From contig JAFZBE010000039.1 of the NCBI GenBank assembly GCA_017561935.1, forward strand, positions 21,601 to 85,600: a stretch of DNA of 64,000 nt. Direction: 5' to 3'. Each line of letters begins with the position of its first letter. Position 1 is the stretch's first letter. The notes under the pieces were generated by a model that saw only the letters and a list, made by a program, of their open reading frames with translations, searched no databases and was not told the DNA's origin. This document shows, one piece after another, positions 32,347 to 42,136 of this stretch. The DNA comes from Bacteroidales bacterium (GTDB lineage: Bacteria; Bacteroidota; Bacteroidia; Bacteroidales; UBA3663). Position numbers and translations under genes: made by a program.

Positions 32347-33341
32347 TGAAAAAAATCGCAATTGTTGCAGGAGGTGACTCCAGTGAATACGAGGTTTCGC
32401 TTCGCAGTGCCCAAGGCATCTGGACCTTCCTGGACCACAACAAATATGAAACCAGCATCATCGTGATCCGCGGTACCGACTGGAAGATGGTGCAGTATGA
32501 TGGCAAGAACTATGACATGGACCGCACCTGGCCGGTCGATCGTCATGACTTTTCCGTCGTGAAGGATGGTGTGAAGCACAGCTTCGACTTTGCTTATATC
32601 ATCATTCATGGAACCCCGGGCGAGAACGGCATCCTGCAAGGGTATTTCGACATGATAGGCATGCCCTATAGCTGTTGTGGCGTGTTGGCGGCTGCTCTCA
32701 CCTGTTCGAAGTTCACCTGCAACCGATATCTCTCGACCTTCGGCATCCCTGTTGCGAAGAGTATCCTGCTTCCCGTGGGCGAAGAGGTGGATACCGAAGC
32801 ATGTATCGAGCAATTGGGCCTTCCTGTCTTCGTGAAGCCCAATGCGGGTGGGTCGTCTTACGCCACTACCAAGGTGAAGACTCCCGAGCAACTCCAGCCC
32901 GCCATTGCGGCTGCCAAACGGGAAGCCACGGGCGAAGTCATCATCGAACAATTCATGCAGGGCACCGAGGTCACTTGCGGATGCTATACCTCACGCGATG
33001 GCCTGCGTGCCTTGCCAGTAACAGAAGTCGTCTCGAAGAAGGAGTTCTTTGATGTCGATGCTAAGTATAATGGTGCAGTAGAGGAGATTACCCCTGCACG
33101 CATTTCTGACGAAATGACCCAGAAGGTCCAGACGCTCACCAAGCGTATCTATGGATATGTTGGGGCCAAAGGTATCATCCGTGTCGATTATATCATTATC
33201 GATGACACCCCACACCTTCTTGAGGTCAACACGACTCCCGGCATGACAGCAACCTCGTTCATCCCACAGGAGGTCAGAGCTGCCGGTCTTGACATCTCGG
33301 ATGTCATGGATGACGTAATTGCCTTTGGCACTAAAGGGTAG
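32346..33341 (+). CDS. ddl: D-alanine-D-alanine ligase
   Basis: 331 residues from ATG 32346. ATP-grasp enzyme that joins two D-alanines for peptidoglycan. IHGTPGENGILQGYFDMIGM, KPNAGGSSYAT, EQFMQGTEVTCG, RVDYIII and LEVNTTPGMT are the family motifs, in order, with the metal/substrate residues present. It is co-transcribed with the PASTA and rluD genes, a common Bacteroidetes arrangement. Confidence 0.96.
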   Translation: MKKIAIVAGGDSSEYEVSLRSAQGIWTFLDHNKYETSIIVIRGTDWKMVQYDGKNYDMDRTWPVDRHDFSVVKDGVKHSFDFAYIIIHGTPGENGILQGYFDMIGMPYSCCGVLAAALTCSKFTCNRYLSTFGIPVAKSILLPVGEEVDTEACIEQLGLPVFVKPNAGGSSYATTKVKTPEQLQPAIAAAKREATGEVIIEQFMQGTEVTCGCYTSRDGLRALPVTEVVSKKEFFDVDAKYNGAVEEITPARISDEMTQKVQTLTKRIYGYVGAKGIIRVDYIIIDDTPHLLEVNTTPGMTATSFIPQEVRAAGLDISDVMDDVIAFGTKG

Positions 33342-33359
33342 TATCTAAAATCTATTATT

Positions 33360-34541
33360 ATGGCAGAATACAATTTTGACGACATTCGTTGTTATAACGA
33401 CGAAGATATCCCATCGAAACTTTGGCCTCTGGCCGATCGTCCGGAAGTGCAGTTCGCCATCAAGTCGGCATTTCCTAATGTTGACTACGACCAGGTGAAG
33501 GCGCTCATTCTCAGCTGCAAGACGGTGAAGGAATTCCAAACCAGAGTCATAGTCTTCTTGCTCGATATGCTGTGTAATAAATGCACTGACGGTGTAGAGG
33601 CATACGGCATTGAGGATATTGACGATACGAAAGGACATCTTTTCGTCACCAACCATCGCGATATCGTACTTGATTCGGCACTGCTCAACGTCATGCTGAC
33701 CAAGCATGGAAAGGAGACTTCGGAGATTGCTATCGGAAATAATCTCTTTGCTGCTCCGTGGATCGAAGATCTTGTCAGGGTCAACAAGAGTTTTGTCGTG
33801 CGCCGAGACATCACTGGACGCCAACTGCTTGAAGCTTCCATCAAATTGTCGTCGTATATCCATCAGGAGATCGTTGACAAGAAGTGCTCCGTCTGGATGG
33901 CCCAGCGAGAAGGCCGTTCGAAAGACAACTCTGATAATACGCAGGCTTCGGTGATCAAGATGCTGTCATTGGGCGGTTCCAGCAAGGACCACATGCAGAA
34001 CATCCGTGAGCTCCGTACGATTCCTGTAGCCATCAGTTACGAGTATGACCCTTGCGATTACCTCAAGGCTGCCGAGTTCCAACTCAAGCGCGACAACCCG
34101 CAGTGGAAGAAGACCAAGGCCGACGATGTGAAGAGCATGGCCACGGGCATGATGGGTTATAAGGGACGCATCCGCTACACCTTCACCCAAGAGCTCAATG
34201 GTGTCTTCGACCAGTATCCCTGGATCAACGACAGGAATGCACAGGTCAACTGTGTCTGTGAGACTATCGACAAGATGCTTCACGAAGCCATGGTGCTCTA
34301 TCCGATCAACTATGTGGCCTACGATGTCAAGTACCAGACCGAACGCTACAAGAAGATGTACACCGAGGAGGAGAGTGTCAAGTCCTTGGCTTACCTGAAC
34401 GGACAACTTGCCAAAATCGACATCCCGAATCGTGACGAGGAGTATCTGTGGGATTTGTTGCTCACAATGTACAGCAATCCTGTATTCAACAAGGAGAAAC
34501 TCGTCAGGGAACAGGATACCACATTTGTGCCCATGACTTAA
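33360..34541 (+). CDS. Acyltransferase (PlsC/LPLAT-like)
   Basis: 393 residues. VTNHRDIVLDSALLN replaces the classic H-x4-D motif with a Bacteroidetes-type variant, and QREGRSKDN is the second conserved block. There is no predicted membrane helix, so it is peripheral. It likely transfers acyl chains to glycerol-phosphate or lipid intermediates; the substrate is inferred from family only. It is 18 bp behind ddl. Confidence 0.85.
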   Translation: MAEYNFDDIRCYNDEDIPSKLWPLADRPEVQFAIKSAFPNVDYDQVKALILSCKTVKEFQTRVIVFLLDMLCNKCTDGVEAYGIEDIDDTKGHLFVTNHRDIVLDSALLNVMLTKHGKETSEIAIGNNLFAAPWIEDLVRVNKSFVVRRDITGRQLLEASIKLSSYIHQEIVDKKCSVWMAQREGRSKDNSDNTQASVIKMLSLGGSSKDHMQNIRELRTIPVAISYEYDPCDYLKAAEFQLKRDNPQWKKTKADDVKSMATGMMGYKGRIRYTFTQELNGVFDQYPWINDRNAQVNCVCETIDKMLHEAMVLYPINYVAYDVKYQTERYKKMYTEEESVKSLAYLNGQLAKIDIPNRDEEYLWDLLLTMYSNPVFNKEKLVREQDTTFVPMT

Positions 34542-34553
34542 CACTTTCATACT

Positions 34554-35408
34554 ATGGACGAGAAGATTGTCAACGAGCTCATTGAGGAGCTCATCAAACT
34601 GAGTTTCGCCGAGGATATCGGTGATGGCGACCACACCACCCTTTGCTGCATCCCCGCCGACGCTATCGGCAAGCAGAAACTTTTGATCAAGGAGGAAGGC
34701 ATCCTGGCTGGCGTCGATATCGCCCGTCGTGTGTTCAATGCTTTCGATCCAGAGCTCAAGATGGAAGTCTTTATGCAGGATGGAACGCATGTGGTGCCCG
34801 GCGATGTGCCTTTCATCGTTACCGGCAAGGAGCAGAGTCTTCTCCAGACCGAGCGTCTGATGCTCAACATCATGCAACGCATGAGCGGCATTGCCACAAT
34901 GACAGCTCGTTATGTCAAAGCACTGGAAGGGACAGGTACCAAGGTGCTCGACACCCGCAAGACCACTCCAGGTATGCGTATTCTCGAGAAGATGGCTGTC
35001 AAGATCGGTGGCGGCTGCAATCACCGCATCGGTCTCTTCGATATGATTCTGCTCAAGGATAACCACGTCGATTTCTCCGGAGGTATCCACAATGCCATCA
35101 GCCGTGCCAAGCAGTACTGCAAGGAGAAGGGCAAGAACCTCAAGATCGAGGTGGAAGTGCGCAACTTCAAGGAACTCGACGAAGCCTTGGCCGAAGGTGT
35201 CGATCGCATCATGTTCGACAACTTCACTCCCGAAGACACAGCTAAGGCTGTGAAGATTGTCAACCATCGTTGTGAGACCGAGTCATCGGGCGGCATTACC
35301 TACGACACGATGCTGCCATACGCCAAGGCCGGCGTGGATTATATCTCGTTCGGCGCTTTGACCCATTCTGTCAAGGGTCTCGACATGTCATTCAAGGCAG
35401 TGAAGTGA
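34554..35408 (+). CDS. nadC: Carboxylating nicotinate-nucleotide pyrophosphorylase
   Basis: 284 residues. Quinolinate phosphoribosyltransferase for de novo NAD: motifs DTRKTTPGMRILEK, GGCNHRIGLFDMILLKDNH, IEVEVRNFKEL and SGGITYDTM carry the Arg/Lys/Glu substrate residues. It follows the acyltransferase by 12 bp and is closed by a strong terminator. Confidence 0.97.
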   Translation: MDEKIVNELIEELIKLSFAEDIGDGDHTTLCCIPADAIGKQKLLIKEEGILAGVDIARRVFNAFDPELKMEVFMQDGTHVVPGDVPFIVTGKEQSLLQTERLMLNIMQRMSGIATMTARYVKALEGTGTKVLDTRKTTPGMRILEKMAVKIGGGCNHRIGLFDMILLKDNHVDFSGGIHNAISRAKQYCKEKGKNLKIEVEVRNFKELDEALAEGVDRIMFDNFTPEDTAKAVKIVNHRCETESSGGITYDTMLPYAKAGVDYISFGALTHSVKGLDMSFKAVK

Positions 35409-35441
35409 TTTCTGCTTGTTTTGCAAAAACAATTTATCTAT

Positions 35442-35480
35442 AGTTATGGGGCTCATTCTTAGAGGATGAGCCCCATAACT
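35442..35480 (+). terminator. Terminator behind nadC
   Basis: Perfect 15-bp arms (35442-35456 and 35466-35480; core GGGGCTCAT/ATGAGCCCC) with a 9-nt loop, followed by GTGTTTTG. Confidence 0.85.
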
Positions 35481-35489
35481 GTGTTTTGG

Positions 35490-35546
35490 ATAATCCAGAA
35501 ATTCTAGAAACTCTAGATAATCTAGAGACTCTAGATACTCTTGAAA
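35490..35546. repeat. TCTAGA-type short repeat
   Basis: Units such as TTCTAGAAAC, TCTAGATAA, TCTAGAGAC, TCTAGATAC stand in a row behind the nadC terminator. Several contain the TCTAGA palindrome. The remainder of the 346-bp gap is AT-rich DNA with the ilvD promoter. Confidence 0.7.
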
Positions 35547-35653
35547 GTCATTAATTTGCCGTTTATAGTTGCTTTTTTGTAATAAAATGAAGTAAAAAAT
35601 GTGAAATTGCAACATTTTTTCCCTTTTTATTATGTGATGTCAAAAAAAGTATA

Positions 35654-35661
35654 TATCTTTG
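35654..35661 (+). promoter_or_regulatory. Promoter -7 element for the ilv operon
   Basis: TATCTTTG on the plus strand. It gives an untranslated leader of roughly 85-90 nt before ilvD. The leader holds no branched-chain-rich peptide. Confidence 0.7.
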
Positions 35662-35754
35662 CAGTCACTTTTACGTGTATTGTGTTTAATGGTATGTTCT
35701 TCTCTTGATTTTTTATCTTCGTGCGAGACGGACTATCCTTTTTGTTTGATAAAT

Positions 35755-37557
35755 ATGAAGATTCAACTCAGAAGTGCACAGACCACCGAAGGTCGTAGGA
35801 TGGCAGGCGCTCGCGCCCTGTGGGTTGCCAATGGAATGAAGCGTGAAATGCTTGGCAAACCAGTCATCGCGATTGTCAACTCCTTTACCCAGTTTGTTCC
35901 CGGTCATACCCATCTGCACGAGATCGGCCAAATTGTGAAGGCTGAAATCGAGAAGCTCGGCTGCTTTGCTGCTGAGTTCAATACCATCGCTGTTGATGAC
36001 GGCATAGCCATGGGACATGACGGTATGCTGTATTCCCTTCCTTCGCGCGACATCATCGCTGACTCGGTGGAATATATGGTCAATGCGCACAAGGCTGATG
36101 CGATGATATGTATCTCCAACTGCGATAAGGTGACACCTGGCATGCTGATGGCTGCCATGCGTCTTAACATCCCAGCTGTCTTCTGCAGCGGTGGCCCCAT
36201 GGAGGCTGGCAAATGGCGCGGCGAGAATGCCGACCTTATCACTGCCATGGTGAAGGGTGCCGATCCGTCGGTGAGCGATGAGGAGATGGCCGAGATCGAA
36301 AGCTGCGCTTGCCCTGGTTGCGGTTCTTGCTCGGGAATGTTTACCGCAAACTCCATGAACTCCTTGACGGAAGCCATTGGTCTTTCCCTGCCTGGCAACG
36401 GTTCCATCCTTGCTACTCACGTTAACCGTATCCAGCTCTTCAAGGATGCAGCCCAGCTGATTGTCAAGAACGCTTTGAAATACTATGAGGAAGGCGACGA
36501 GAGTGTTCTGCCTCGCAGCATTGCCACACGTGAGGCATTCCTCAATGCTATGACCCTCGATATTGCCATGGGTGGTTCATCGAATACGGTGCTTCACCTT
36601 CTTGCCGTAGCGCAGGAGGGAGGCGTCGATTTCGAGATGAAGGACATCGATCGTTTGAGCCGCGTGGTGCCTTGTCTCTGCAAGTTGGCTCCTAATACGC
36701 AGAAGTATTCGATGCAGGAGGAGAACCGTGCTGGTGGTATCCTTGGCATCATGGGCGAACTGGCCAAGGGCCATCTCCTTGACCTCAGCTGCAAGCGCGT
36801 CAATGGCGCCACGCTTGGCGAGGACATCGAGAAGTACTCAATCCTCAAGGAGAACATCGACCCTGAGGCAAGCCGTATCTATCACAGTGCACCAGCTGGT
36901 AAGTTCTCCATCCGTATGGGTTCGCAGAATGCACAGTGGGAGACCCTCGATACTGACCGCGCCAATGGCTGTATCCGCGACATCGAGCACGCTTACACCA
37001 AGGATGGTGGACTGGCAGTGCTCTTCGGTAACATTGCACAAGATGGTTGCGTCGTCAAGACAGCTGGTGTAGCTCCCGAGCTTTGGCACTTCGAAGGTCC
37101 TGCCGTTTGCTTCGACTCGCAGGAAGATGCTTGCGAAGGTATTTTGGGTGGTAAGGTCAAGAAAGGCGATTGCGTGGTAATCACCCACGAAGGGCCCAAG
37201 GGTGGCCCTGGTATGCAGGAGATGCTTTATCCCACCTCATACATCAAGTCGATGCACATGGGCAAGGAATGTGCCCTCATCACCGACGGACGTTTCTCGG
37301 GCGGCACATCCGGCCTTTCTATCGGACACATCAGTCCCGAGGCTGCAGCTGGTGGCAACATCGGAAAGATCAAGGATGGAGACATCATCGTCATCGACAT
37401 TCCTACTCGTTCCATCAACGTCAAACTCAGCGATGAAGAACTTGCAGCACGTCCACAGCAACCACTGAAGCGCAATCGTGTGGTCAGCAAGGCCCTTCGT
37501 GCCTATGCCCAGTCAGTTTCTTCGGCCGACAAGGGAGGTGTGCGTATCATCGATTAG
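35755..37557 (+). CDS. ilvD: Dihydroxy-acid dehydratase
   Basis: 600 residues from ATG 35755 ([20 protein letters not shown]), the normal start; the frame is open for 32 more codons upstream but these include the leader. Iron-sulfur cysteines lie in [10 protein letters not shown] and [11 protein letters not shown]. It dehydrates dihydroxy acids to the keto acids of valine and isoleucine. First gene of ilvD-ilvB-ilvN-ilvC. Confidence 0.97.
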   Translation: MKIQLRSAQTTEGRRMAGARALWVANGMKREMLGKPVIAIVNSFTQFVPGHTHLHEIGQIVKAEIEKLGCFAAEFNTIAVDDGIAMGHDGMLYSLPSRDIIADSVEYMVNAHKADAMICISNCDKVTPGMLMAAMRLNIPAVFCSGGPMEAGKWRGENADLITAMVKGADPSVSDEEMAEIESCACPGCGSCSGMFTANSMNSLTEAIGLSLPGNGSILATHVNRIQLFKDAAQLIVKNALKYYEEGDESVLPRSIATREAFLNAMTLDIAMGGSSNTVLHLLAVAQEGGVDFEMKDIDRLSRVVPCLCKLAPNTQKYSMQEENRAGGILGIMGELAKGHLLDLSCKRVNGATLGEDIEKYSILKENIDPEASRIYHSAPAGKFSIRMGSQNAQWETLDTDRANGCIRDIEHAYTKDGGLAVLFGNIAQDGCVVKTAGVAPELWHFEGPAVCFDSQEDACEGILGGKVKKGDCVVITHEGPKGGPGMQEMLYPTSYIKSMHMGKECALITDGRFSGGTSGLSIGHISPEAAAGGNIGKIKDGDIIVIDIPTRSINVKLSDEELAARPQQPLKRNRVVSKALRAYAQSVSSADKGGVRIID

Positions 37558-37585
37558 TCAAATCCATTAAGAATCAACTTATAGA

Positions 37586-39283
37586 ATGTCAGAAAGAATA
37601 TCTGGTGCAGAAGCGCTGATGCGCAGCCTCGAGAACCAGGGTGTCACCACCCTCTTCGGTTATCCTGGAGGAGCCATCATGCCGACTTACGACGCACTTT
37701 ATGATCATCGCGACAAGCTCAATCATGTGCTGGTTAGACATGAGCAGGGTGCCATCCATGCCGCACAGGGTTATGCCCGCGTCAGCGGACGTACAGGTGT
37801 GGTACTGGTAACATCGGGTCCAGGTGCCATGAACACCATCACAGGTCTTGCCGATGCTATGATCGACTCCACTCCGCTTGTTGTCATTTGTGGACAGGTG
37901 GGCGCTGCCATGTTGGGCACCGATGCCTTCCAGGAGGTCGATGTAGTGGGTGTGACACAACCTGTCAGCAAGTGGAACTATCAGATTCGTCGTGCCGAAG
38001 ATGTGGCATGGGCCGTGGCTCGTGCATTCTATATCGCAGGGACTGGACGCCCAGGCCCCGTAGTCCTCGATTTCACCAAGAACGCCCAGACTACCGTCAT
38101 CGACTTCGAGCCGCAGAAGGTCAACTTCATACGCTCGTATGTCCCTTCTCCTGTTTGTGACCGTTCGGTCATCATGAAGGCAGCTGAGATGATCAACCAG
38201 AGCGTCAAGCCGTTCATGCTGGTGGGACAGGGCGTGGAACTGGCAGGAGCCAATCAGGAGGTGCTCGACCTCATCGAGAAGGCACAGATACCTTTCGGAT
38301 GTACGATGCTCGGACTTTCGGCCATCCCTTCCGACCATCCGCTCAACAAGGGTATGCTCGGCATGCACGGTAACCTCGGGCCCAATGTGATGACCAACCA
38401 GTGCGACCTGCTGATAGCTGTGGGTATGCGCTTTGACGATCGCGTGACAGGCAACCTCAAGACTTATGCCAAACAGGCCAAGGTCATCCATTTCGAGATT
38501 GACCCTTCGGAGATCGACAAGAACGTGAAAGTCGATCTGGCAGTCCTTGGCGACTGCAAGCAGACCTTGGTCGATGTCACTTCGTATGTCGATGAGGCCA
38601 AACACGGCTCATGGATTGCTGGTTTCAAGCCTTACGAAGAGAAGGAATATGAAAAAGTCATCGATAAGGCATTACATCCCACCGAAGGCCCATTGCTGAT
38701 GGCTGAGGTGATCCGCAAGGTGAGTGAAGCTGCCAACAACGAGGCAATCCTCGTTACCGATGTGGGTCAGAACCAGCTCTTCGGTTGCCGTTACTTCAAG
38801 TTCACAAAAAAACGTTCCATCGTCACTTCCGGTGGTTGCGGCACGATGGGATTTGCCCTTCCTGCTGCGATAGGTGCCACCTTCGGAGCTCCCGACCGCA
38901 CTGTCTGCATGTTCGCGGGTGACGGAGGACTGCAGATGACCATTCAGGAACTAGGCACCATTATGGAACAGCAGGCTCCTGTCAAGATGATATTGCTCAA
39001 CAACAATTATCTAGGCAATGTGCGCCAATGGCAATACCTGTTCTTCAACAAACGCTATTCGTTCACGCCAATGATGAACCCCGACTACGAGCTGATCGCT
39101 AAAGGCTATGGCATCCCATGCCGCACCGTTGTCGAGCGCGAGGATCTTGACGAGGCCATTCGTGAGATGCTCGATACCAAGGGCCCATACCTGCTGCATT
39201 GCGCAGTGAAGGAAGAAGACAATGTTTTACCGATGACTCCTCCAGGCTCCAATGTGGATGAGATGTTATTAGAAATAAAGTAA
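37586..39283 (+). CDS. ilvB: Acetolactate synthase large subunit
   Basis: 565 residues. Thiamine-diphosphate enzyme: the catalytic Glu is in VRHEQGAIHAAQGYAR, the ThDP/Mg motif in FAGDGGLQMTIQEL...NNNYLGNV, and FAD-binding residues in the middle domain. It forms acetolactate or acetohydroxybutyrate. It lies 28 bp behind ilvD and 1 bp before ilvN. Confidence 0.96.
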   Translation: MSERISGAEALMRSLENQGVTTLFGYPGGAIMPTYDALYDHRDKLNHVLVRHEQGAIHAAQGYARVSGRTGVVLVTSGPGAMNTITGLADAMIDSTPLVVICGQVGAAMLGTDAFQEVDVVGVTQPVSKWNYQIRRAEDVAWAVARAFYIAGTGRPGPVVLDFTKNAQTTVIDFEPQKVNFIRSYVPSPVCDRSVIMKAAEMINQSVKPFMLVGQGVELAGANQEVLDLIEKAQIPFGCTMLGLSAIPSDHPLNKGMLGMHGNLGPNVMTNQCDLLIAVGMRFDDRVTGNLKTYAKQAKVIHFEIDPSEIDKNVKVDLAVLGDCKQTLVDVTSYVDEAKHGSWIAGFKPYEEKEYEKVIDKALHPTEGPLLMAEVIRKVSEAANNEAILVTDVGQNQLFGCRYFKFTKKRSIVTSGGCGTMGFALPAAIGATFGAPDRTVCMFAGDGGLQMTIQELGTIMEQQAPVKMILLNNNYLGNVRQWQYLFFNKRYSFTPMMNPDYELIAKGYGIPCRTVVEREDLDEAIREMLDTKGPYLLHCAVKEEDNVLPMTPPGSNVDEMLLEIK

Positions 39284-39284
39284 T

Positions 39285-40109
39285 ATGGCAGAACATGTAA
39301 TAAATGGCGGTGAGTGTGGTGATTGCAACACTTGCGGCAAATGCGATGAGGCTCAGGCTTCATTGCAGGCTTTGGATGAGGCTGTGAAGGCAGCGGCTGC
39401 CATAGACCGCAACTCATACGAGAAGAATCTCTATCGCGAGCGATCGGCATCCTTGGCCGAAGACCTCAAGGACGGAGGTTTTCACGAACGATTCTCTAAG
39501 ACTGCTGTCGATGCACCTGCCACTTTGGGCAAGGAGGGCGCATTGCTCAGCCCCTTGCATGAGGGTTTGACGCATTACACACTGATCGTCTATTCCGAGA
39601 ACTATGCAGGTATCCTAAATCAGATTACAGCTGTCTTTACTCGTCGTCAGGTCAATATCGAGACGCTCAACGTGTGTGCTTCTTCGACACCAGGCGTACA
39701 TAAATATACGATTACCTGCTACTGTAAGCAGGAGATGGCTGAGATGCTTACCAAGCAGATCGAGAAGCGCATCGACGTGCTGCAGGCCAACTGCTTTGTC
39801 GATGACGAGATCTTCATCCTCGAAACCTCATTGTTGAAGCTATCGACGCCGATGGTGCTCGCTAATCCCGAGGTGTCGCGCATCGTGCGTCGTCACGATG
39901 CCCATATCGTGGAGGTCAATCCCACCTACACCATTGTTGAGAAGACGGGCATCACAGCCGATGTGCTTGACAACTTCAACCAACTCAATAAGTTGGGCTG
40001 CGTCCTGCAGTTTGTGCGTTCGGGACGCATCTCCATCACCAAGTCGTGCATCGAGCGTTTGGACCAGTATCTGACCAAGCGCGAGGAAGAGCATGAGAAG
40101 GCAGAATAA
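39285..40109 (+). CDS. ilvN: Acetolactate synthase regulatory subunit with Cys-rich N-terminal extension
   Basis: 274 residues, while usual IlvN proteins are ~160-190. From about residue 97 the protein is normal: ACT domain (HYTLIVYSENYAGILNQITA), then the second half (EIFILETSLLKLSTPMVL). The first ~95 residues are extra, with CGDCNTCGKC at residues 11-20 (four cysteines spaced CxxCxxCxxC) and a charged helix after it. Such a cluster could bind iron-sulfur or zinc and make the subunit sense redox state or metal (inference). No frameshift is visible between extension and ACT domain. Confidence 0.93.
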   Translation: MAEHVINGGECGDCNTCGKCDEAQASLQALDEAVKAAAAIDRNSYEKNLYRERSASLAEDLKDGGFHERFSKTAVDAPATLGKEGALLSPLHEGLTHYTLIVYSENYAGILNQITAVFTRRQVNIETLNVCASSTPGVHKYTITCYCKQEMAEMLTKQIEKRIDVLQANCFVDDEIFILETSLLKLSTPMVLANPEVSRIVRRHDAHIVEVNPTYTIVEKTGITADVLDNFNQLNKLGCVLQFVRSGRISITKSCIERLDQYLTKREEEHEKAE

Positions 40110-40144
40110 ATGAAATAATCAATAACTCATAAATAATTATCAAT

Positions 40145-41188
40145 ATGGCACAATTGAATTTTGGCGGCGTCATCGAGAATGTGGTGACCCGCGAGGAGTA
40201 TCCTCTTGAGAAAGCTCGTGAAGTCCTGAAGGACGAAACTATTGCAGTAATCGGTTATGGCGTACAGGGCCCAGGCCAGTCGCTCAACCTGCGTGACAAC
40301 GGTTTCAACGTTATCGTAGGTCAGCGTCAGGGCAAGACCTTCGAGAAGGCCATCAGCGACGGTTGGGTACCCGGCAAGACCCTCTTCAGCATCGAGGAGG
40401 CAGCCCAGAAGGCTACCATCGTGATGTGTCTGCTTTCTGATGCAGCCGTGATGAGCGTTTGGCCTACTCTCAAGCAGTATCTCACCCCAGGTAAGGCCCT
40501 CTACTTCTCGCATGGCTTTGCCATCACTTGGAACGATCGCACAGGTTGTGTTCCCCAGAAGGATATCGACGTGATCATGGTGGCACCCAAGGGTTCTGGT
40601 ACTTCTCTTCGTACCATGTTCCTCGAAGGCCGTGGCCTCAACTCTTCGTATGCAATCTATCAGGATGCTACAGGCCGCGCCTACGACCGCACCATCGCCC
40701 TCGGTATCGGTATCGGTTCGGGTTACCTCTTCGAGACCACCTTCCAGCGCGAGGCTACCTCTGACCTCACCGGCGAACGCGGCTCTCTGATGGGTGCTAT
40801 CCAGGGCCTTCTCCTCGCTCAGTACGAGGTGCTTCGTGAGAATGGCCATTCTCCTTCGGAGGCCTTCAACGAGACAGTGGAGGAGCTCACGCAGTCACTC
40901 ATGCCTCTCTTCGCCAAGAATGGCATGGACTGGATGTATGCCAACTGTTCGACCACAGCCCAGCGTGGCGCTCTCGACTGGTATCCACGTTTCCACGATG
41001 CCATCAAGCCTATCTGCCAGTGGCTCTACATGAGCGTGAAGCTCGGCAACGAGGCACAGATTTCCATCGATGCCAACTCCAAGCCCGACTATCGTGCTGG
41101 CCTCGAGAAGGAACTCAAGGCGCTGCGCGAAAGCGAGATGTGGCAGACGGCTGTCACCGTGCGCAAGCTCCGTCCAGAGAACAACTAA
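40145..41188 (+). CDS. ilvC: Ketol-acid reductoisomerase
   Basis: 347 residues, class I length. The Rossmann motif GYGVQGPGQSLNLRDNG gives NAD(P)H binding; the C-terminal knotted domain holds the Mg2+ acidic residues (EALNETVEELTQ-like region: FNETVEELTQSLMP). It isomerises and reduces acetolactate in the same pathway. Last gene of the operon, followed by a terminator. Confidence 0.96.
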   Translation: MAQLNFGGVIENVVTREEYPLEKAREVLKDETIAVIGYGVQGPGQSLNLRDNGFNVIVGQRQGKTFEKAISDGWVPGKTLFSIEEAAQKATIVMCLLSDAAVMSVWPTLKQYLTPGKALYFSHGFAITWNDRTGCVPQKDIDVIMVAPKGSGTSLRTMFLEGRGLNSSYAIYQDATGRAYDRTIALGIGIGSGYLFETTFQREATSDLTGERGSLMGAIQGLLLAQYEVLRENGHSPSEAFNETVEELTQSLMPLFAKNGMDWMYANCSTTAQRGALDWYPRFHDAIKPICQWLYMSVKLGNEAQISIDANSKPDYRAGLEKELKALRESEMWQTAVTVRKLRPENN

Positions 41189-41233
41189 TCCGAAGGACCA
41201 TCTTTTACACAACGTGTAAAGATACTACCCAAA

Positions 41234-41267
41234 GCCCTGAAACCGATGGTTTCGGGGCCTTTTTTAT
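41234..41267 (+). terminator. Terminator of the ilv operon
   Basis: GCCCTGAAACC and GGTTTCGGGGC pair with one G-U wobble over GAT, followed by CTTTTTTATT. Confidence 0.88.
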
Positions 41268-41318
41268 TAAATATGTGAAAAATTGGTGCATAGATTTGGT
41301 CGTGTTAGGATTTTTTCG

Positions 41319-41326
41319 TAACTTTG
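41319..41326 (+). promoter_or_regulatory. Promoter -7 element for the radical SAM gene
   Basis: TAACTTTG with TTTG at 41295-41298, 20 bp upstream. Confidence 0.75.
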
Positions 41327-41353
41327 CTCCCGAAAAATGTACATTTCTCAACG

Positions 41354-42136
41354 ATGCAAGAACGTAAACCGAATATTTACAACGACAATATCATTGGTCC
41401 TATTCATAGCCGCAGATTGGGTATCAGCCTTGGCGTGAATCTATTGCCCAAGGATGCCAAGATCTGTTCATTCGACTGCATCTATTGCGAGTGCGGATGG
41501 AACAAGGACCACAAGGGGGGACGTTTCCCCGATGCTGATGCGGTAATGGAGGAACTCGAGGCCAAACTCCAGGAAGAGCAGGCCTCAGGGAGGGATATCG
41601 ATGTAATCACTTTTGCAGGTAACGGCGAACCCACACTTCATCCGCGGTTCGCCGAGGTCATCGATCGTACCATTGCTCTGCGTAATCGTTATTATCCGAA
41701 TGCCAGGGTGAGTGTGTTGAGCAATGCCACGCGTATGTGCGATCCCGAGGTGCATGCAGCCCTGCTTAAGGTTGATAACAACATCCTCAAGATTGACGGA
41801 GCTTTCGACGAGACAATCCGTCTTATCGATCAGCCAACCGATAGACACTACAGCGTGCGCCATATTGTCGATGGCATGAAGTCTTTTCGTGGCCAGCTCA
41901 TTGTCCAGACAATGTTCCTACGTGGCAGGCACGACGGCAAGGTGGTCGATAATACTACACCTGAAGAAGTCAGTGCATGGTGCGACCTTATGCGCGAAAT
42001 CAAGCCTCATCAGATCATGGTCTATAGCCTCGACCGACCTACTCCCGAACCCGACCTCTTGAAGGTTTCGAAAGAGGAGATGGCACAACTGGTCGCTCCC
42101 CTTGTAGCTGAAGGCTTTAACGTAAGCATTGCATGA
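41354..42136 (+). CDS. Radical SAM protein, COG0731-like
   Basis: 260 residues from ATG 41354, downstream of the promoter. The CSFDCIYC motif (C-x3-C-x2-C) binds the [4Fe-4S] cluster, and TFAGNGEPTLHP is the SAM-binding GGE-like motif. The closest broad group is the wybutosine-type Fe-S oxidoreductases (COG0731) found in many Bacteroidetes as stand-alone genes. The substrate is unknown. It overlaps the TPR gene by 4 bp. Confidence 0.9.
   Translation: MQERKPNIYNDNIIGPIHSRRLGISLGVNLLPKDAKICSFDCIYCECGWNKDHKGGRFPDADAVMEELEAKLQEEQASGRDIDVITFAGNGEPTLHPRFAEVIDRTIALRNRYYPNARVSVLSNATRMCDPEVHAALLKVDNNILKIDGAFDETIRLIDQPTDRHYSVRHIVDGMKSFRGQLIVQTMFLRGRHDGKVVDNTTPEEVSAWCDLMREIKPHQIMVYSLDRPTPEPDLLKVSKEEMAQLVAPLVAEGFNVSIA

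Noticed and set aside
33966..35267. 433-codon frame antisense to the acyltransferase and nadC genes
   Set aside because: Runs across two well-supported genes; no motif of its own.
35388..35615. 75-codon minus-strand frame behind nadC
   Set aside because: Its Leu/Glu-rich part is the TCTAGA repeat read in frame, and it runs through the terminator.
35659..35754. N-terminal extension or leader peptide of ilvD
   Set aside because: The first codon overlaps the promoter and the peptide is not rich in Ile/Leu/Val; IlvD proteins start at the MKIQLRSA position.
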